From contig MU006248.1 of NCBI GenBank assembly GCA_010093685.1, positions 186,001 to 250,000 on the forward strand: a stretch of 64,000 nucleotides of DNA. Direction: 5' to 3'. The notes under the pieces were generated by a model. That model was given only the letters and a program-made list of their open reading frames with translations. It was not told the origin of the DNA and did not search any database. The position numbers were made by a program, and so were the translations under genes. Source of the DNA: Ophiobolus disseminans. Taxonomy: Eukaryota; Ascomycota; Dothideomycetes; Pleosporales; Phaeosphaeriaceae. Numbering within the stretch: the first letter of the stretch is position 1; every line of letters begins with the position of its first letter. Below are positions 60,553 to 64,000 of the stretch, piece after piece.

Positions 60553-60888
60553 ATAGCGAGATCCGGGATGCTTGGCAACTTGAACGACATCGCTTAAATC
60601 AGTCCACGGAAACACTCTCAACTTTGCACTTCCACGACACTCGCCAGAAGCGGCACACGAGCTGCAGTGTCCAGCAAAACCCCACGCGAAATGCACAAAC
60701 CGTACACAATTACCCTGCACGTTCGAGTGCAGTGGCCAATAGCGGCTACCCGCGCACCATCACCCGGGCCGGAATGGTTTCCCGCTTCCCCACTCTTTCA
60801 CATCAACACACACAATGCGCAAACACGTGGGGTTTGGCGCAATTGTTGGCTTTTCTTTCACTTGCGCGATACATAAATCATCGCGGCA
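60553..60888. other. Upstream region of the MATE-like gene
   Basis: 336 bases with the 3' flank of the HET fragment and the likely promoter of the next gene. Nothing else is recognised. Confidence 0.45.
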
Positions 60889-62627
60889 ATGCCTTCTTCT
60901 TCTGCACGCACTTCTCCGCAACTAAACCATCGCTATCGATATAAAATGCTGCCTTCAAAGGACGACAATGCTTTGCACGTTACGGAGGATCGGGAGGGCT
61001 CGCTGACGAATGAGCGCGACGGGGGTGGTGGTGGGGGTGAGGACGAGGCTGATTTGTCGTGGAAGAAGCAGGTTGCAAGGGATTTGAAGGTTTCTGCACA
61101 CCGAGAGACGTAAGTAGGAGACCACGGTCGAACTTTGCTTCCACGTTAGAGAAGATGGGGCACGTCGATGTTAAACTCCTGGCTATACTCAAGCTCTTTT
61201 CAGCCTTGCCTCTTTGCTAATCTTGTCCCAGCTTTACCGGCGCCCTACTCTTCAACATATGTACCTTTATCTTGCCAGCATTATATGGTACGCTGTCTAA
61301 GCTATGGGTCGCCAACATCGACTCCTCCATGGTCGTCACAACCGATACTTTTACGTACGTTGGCGTCGTAGCTGAAGTGCTAAACGAAGGTCTACCACGA
61401 GCCGCGTATCTCGTCATTGGGGATAAGTCGACACCTACCTACCGGAAGAGACTGCAGCTCACCCATACGCTCATACTCTTCCAGTCGATCCTTGGCTTTA
61501 TCATGAGTCTTGGCTTCGTGGGCGGCGCATCAACTTTCGCAAAGGGCTTCGTGCCTGTGGAAGTCAGAGACGTGAGCGTCACGTATGTGCGCATCGCCGC
61601 CTTCTCCGCGTTCAGCTCCGCCATCGAGTACGCCGTGAGCACATCGACTCGTGCACTGGACAAGCCGGATGTTCCTCTGGTCATCAGCTCTGTCAAGTTC
61701 GCCGTCAACATCATGCTCGACTTGATCATCATCTCGAAGTTCCATGTCGGCGGCATCACTCCCACAGTGAACATGCAAGCCGGTATTGCGCTAGCATGTA
61801 ACCTCACCTCCGCCTTCGCCGGCCTGGTGTACTTCGTGTACACGACCAGCTTTAGCCGGAAGTCAGCGATCCACGGCGATAGTTCTGCTGATAAAATCAC
61901 ACCCAGTATACCGGCGCTTGCGATCTTGTTCAAACCAGGCGTAATATTCTTCATTGAATCCGCCATCCGCAACGCCTTGTACCTCTGGCTGGTCCACGGC
62001 ATCGTCGTTCTGGGCAGCGACTACGCAACAGCATGGGGCGTCTTCTCAACCATTCGCTGGGGATTGATAATGGTACCCGTGCAAGCGCTCGAAGCCACAA
62101 CGCTCACCTTTGTCGGCCACTCTTGGGGCAAGTTTCGCGCAACTCAATCAGCAAAACCACGCGCCACCATTCAACAGATCTTCAGCATCGCACGATGGGC
62201 ACTGTATTCCATCGCCCTCGCTCTCCTCATTGAAGTCCCACTCTGCCTCATTATGTCCTTCGCCGGCGCCAAGCCATTCGCATACTACCTCTCTGGCTCC
62301 GAAGAAGTATCAAGCATCGCGGCACACATGTGGCGTACCATCGATTGGTGCTACATTTTGTACGCCATCTCGACTCAACTAGCCGCCGTGCTAGTTTCGA
62401 CCCGTCCAAGGTGGTACTTGTACCAGTCTCTCGCATCAAATATACTGTACGTACTGCCGTGGGCGATTGTGTGCCAAGTTGTCAAGCTCAATGCGGGAGA
62501 TGCATGGACGTATCATAGCCTGGTGTTTGGTGGGAGCTTGGTGTTCTCGTTCTTTGTGGCTGTTGCTGTGGTTGCGGGGTGGGCTTTGAGGTTGGGGAAG
62601 GGGAGGATGAATGTTGGGGCTGCTTAA
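60889..62627 (+). CDS. MATE-like multi-span membrane transporter
   Basis: Integral membrane protein that resembles the MATE/polysaccharide-flippase fold; a proton- or sodium-coupled exporter is the likely role, substrate unknown. Exons 60889-61109 and 61232-62627 give 538 residues; the 122-base intron joins SAHRET to FTGALLFNICTF in frame. The first about 70 residues are hydrophilic with a poly-Gly stretch. About 11-12 hydrophobic spans follow (e.g. LILFQSILGFIMSLGFVGGA, IALACNLTSAFAGLVYFVY, YQSLASNILYVLPWAIVCQV). A second ATG at residue 20 (60946) is an alternative start. Assignment is from span pattern and overall look (LWVANIDSSMVVTTDTF), not from a hard motif. Confidence 0.7.
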
Positions 62628-62763
62628 GGTGGTATGGAGAAGATGAGTGATATGAGGTATGGAATCTTCTGCAATGTCATGTATCGAGCTTCTACACATA
62701 ATAAGCTACATCATAATAGCTGACCTTGTCTAGATCCGCCACTCTATCATCTTAACTCCCCCA

Positions 62764-63641
62764 TCACCCCACCCAAATCTCCGGCTTCGGCATAACATAC
62801 TCCAACGCACTCCTAAAATACCCCATACTCTCATCCTCATTCCGAAACCAAACCGCCTGCTCCTCCTCACTATACGCGCCTGGAAACCGCACCATCGGTC
62901 CCGGTTTCCCTCCGCCATTCCCAACAATCTCCACATGCGCACAGTTCACAAACCACTGGCTCTGCCCCTTCATCCCATGCGGCAACCACTGCTCAATCCT
63001 CAGGACATACTTCCCCGGCGGCGTCGACGGGGGAATCGTAGCGTTCATAGCAAGATGATCGTTGAGTGCCCACGTTGTATTCGTGATTGGGCCCGCGAAC
63101 CCGATTTTGAAGAAGTCGCCCGTGGCGTCGTAGGCATTTAGGTCCTTGATGCCCTCGGGTAGTTTCGAGAGAAACATTTGTCCGGGACCGAGGTGGTAGA
63201 TGTATTGTTGCGTGTCGCCTTCGTAAAAGGGCCCGGAGACCATGAAGCCTATTTCCGAGCCGGCGGCGATGGTGGCGGTTTCGATGGACGCGGCGTTTGC
63301 GACGGGGAAGGCGCCTCGTCCGCAGGTTATGTTTGCGTCGTTGGGGCCGTAGATTGGGCTGTAGGGAGTGAGAAACAAGTCAGTGAGATGTTTGTACGTG
63401 GTTTGCTGGAGGGAGGGTGCGTACAAGGTTTTGAGCCAGAGGGAGTCGCGGGTGCCGGCGTTGCCGGTTACGTCGCGCACGTATTGGAACTCGCGGGATA
63501 CGGTGCCGTTGACGATGAGCCGGTTGAAGACATCTGGAGAAGCTTTAGTGCGAGTAGAATGCGGGTATGGGTGGGCGGACAGTGTGCGCTCGTGAAGTGG
63601 GAGAGGATCGCGAGACCAGCTGCAAAGGCGCAGATCTTCAT
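62764..63641 (-). CDS. AA9-type lytic polysaccharide monooxygenase with Phe at the axial position
   Basis: Secreted copper enzyme that oxidatively cleaves cellulose or other beta-glucans. Exons 63581-63641 and 62764-63533 give 276 residues. Signal peptide MKICAFAAGLAILSHFTSA ends exactly before His20, giving mature N terminus HYVFNRLIVNG, with His20 as the first ligand of the histidine brace. The second histidine is His134 in YIYHLGPGQMFLSK. The third, axial position lies in SQWFVNCAHVEIV: family members have Gln-x-Tyr, here Gln213-Trp-Phe215. FQYVRDV, NDANITCGRGAF and PGKYVLRIEQWLPHG support AA9. The intron has a weak GTCCGC donor placed one base after the His20 codon. No cellulose-binding module follows; the about 40 residues after the core are polar. 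Confidence 0.85.
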
Positions 63642-64000
63642 GGCGGCGAAGATGGATGACCTTGTGTTGCTATTGTGTTGTTGTAGCTGAGCGTGCTATT
63701 CACTAGTCTTATACTTTGCACCCATCACTCTCGTCTCTAAGTGCGCATCCTTCCGATGGGTCTGAGACAAATTTCCTAGTTCTCATGATCAGTCGTTACA
63801 TTCGCAGGATCGTACATGCTGATGTCGCATCTTCATATTGCCAATGGAGCGCATTGCTCATAGTGCTAGTATCCCAATCGAGCAACGTATAGATTAAGTT
63901 CAAACTGCCTGATGTGGCGTAGCAGGCGGGGTTAGCCGATCGGTAGATTGCGCTATGCTGGTAAAATGTATACTGGATAAGTTCCAGATCGGAGAATAAC
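63642..64000. other. Upstream of the AA9 gene to window end
   Basis: Likely promoter of the AA9 gene. No further gene is visible before the window ends. Confidence 0.45.

Overview
The window is genomic DNA of a filamentous ascomycete. Introns are short (about 45-120 bases) with GT-AG ends and CTAAC-type branch sites. Genes lie on both strands with no operons. The gene set (three filamentous-type chitin synthases including a myosin-motor pair, a HET cluster, an AA9 monooxygenase) fits Pezizomycotina, most likely a Dothideomycete of the Pleosporales type; that placement is inference from gene content only. No rRNA, convincing tRNA, CRISPR array or intact transposon was seen.

Region by region. 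0.4-13.2 kb: a head-to-head pair of motor-domain chitin synthases (class VII/CsmB-like on minus, class V/CsmA-like on plus) around a 1.8 kb shared upstream region. 14.1-22.4 kb: translation factor eIF5B (plus) converging on the nonsense-mediated decay factor UPF2/NMD2 (minus). 25.5-28.1 kb: a third, motor-less chitin synthase (division III, called class VI or VII in different schemes), behind a 3.1 kb non-coding upstream stretch. 28.9-36.9 kb: housekeeping and wall genes: a Nudix ADP-sugar pyrophosphatase and an L-2-hydroxyglutarate dehydrogenase (divergent), an unrecognised 160-residue protein, a KRE6/SKN1 beta-1,6-glucan synthesis protein and thiamine pyrophosphokinase. 36.9-47.2 kb: a gene-poor stretch holding one Zn2Cys6 regulator and a possible metalloprotease relic. 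47.2-55.8 kb: a secreted GH5 glucanase, a JEN1-type carboxylate transporter (with a splice/frame problem), a SulP anion transporter and saccharopine dehydrogenase LYS1. 56.1-60.6 kb: a HET (heterokaryon incompatibility) cluster made of one broken gene, one intact gene and one 3' fragment. 60.9-63.6 kb: a MATE-like multi-span membrane protein and an AA9-type lytic polysaccharide monooxygenase.

A theme is the cell wall: three chitin synthases and KRE6 build it, while GH5 and AA9 enzymes act on glucans outside the cell. The HET locus and the gene-poor stretch are the accessory, fast-changing parts. Exon joins were worked out by hand from reading frame, splice consensus and family conservation; all name assignments rest on motif recognition, not on a database search.
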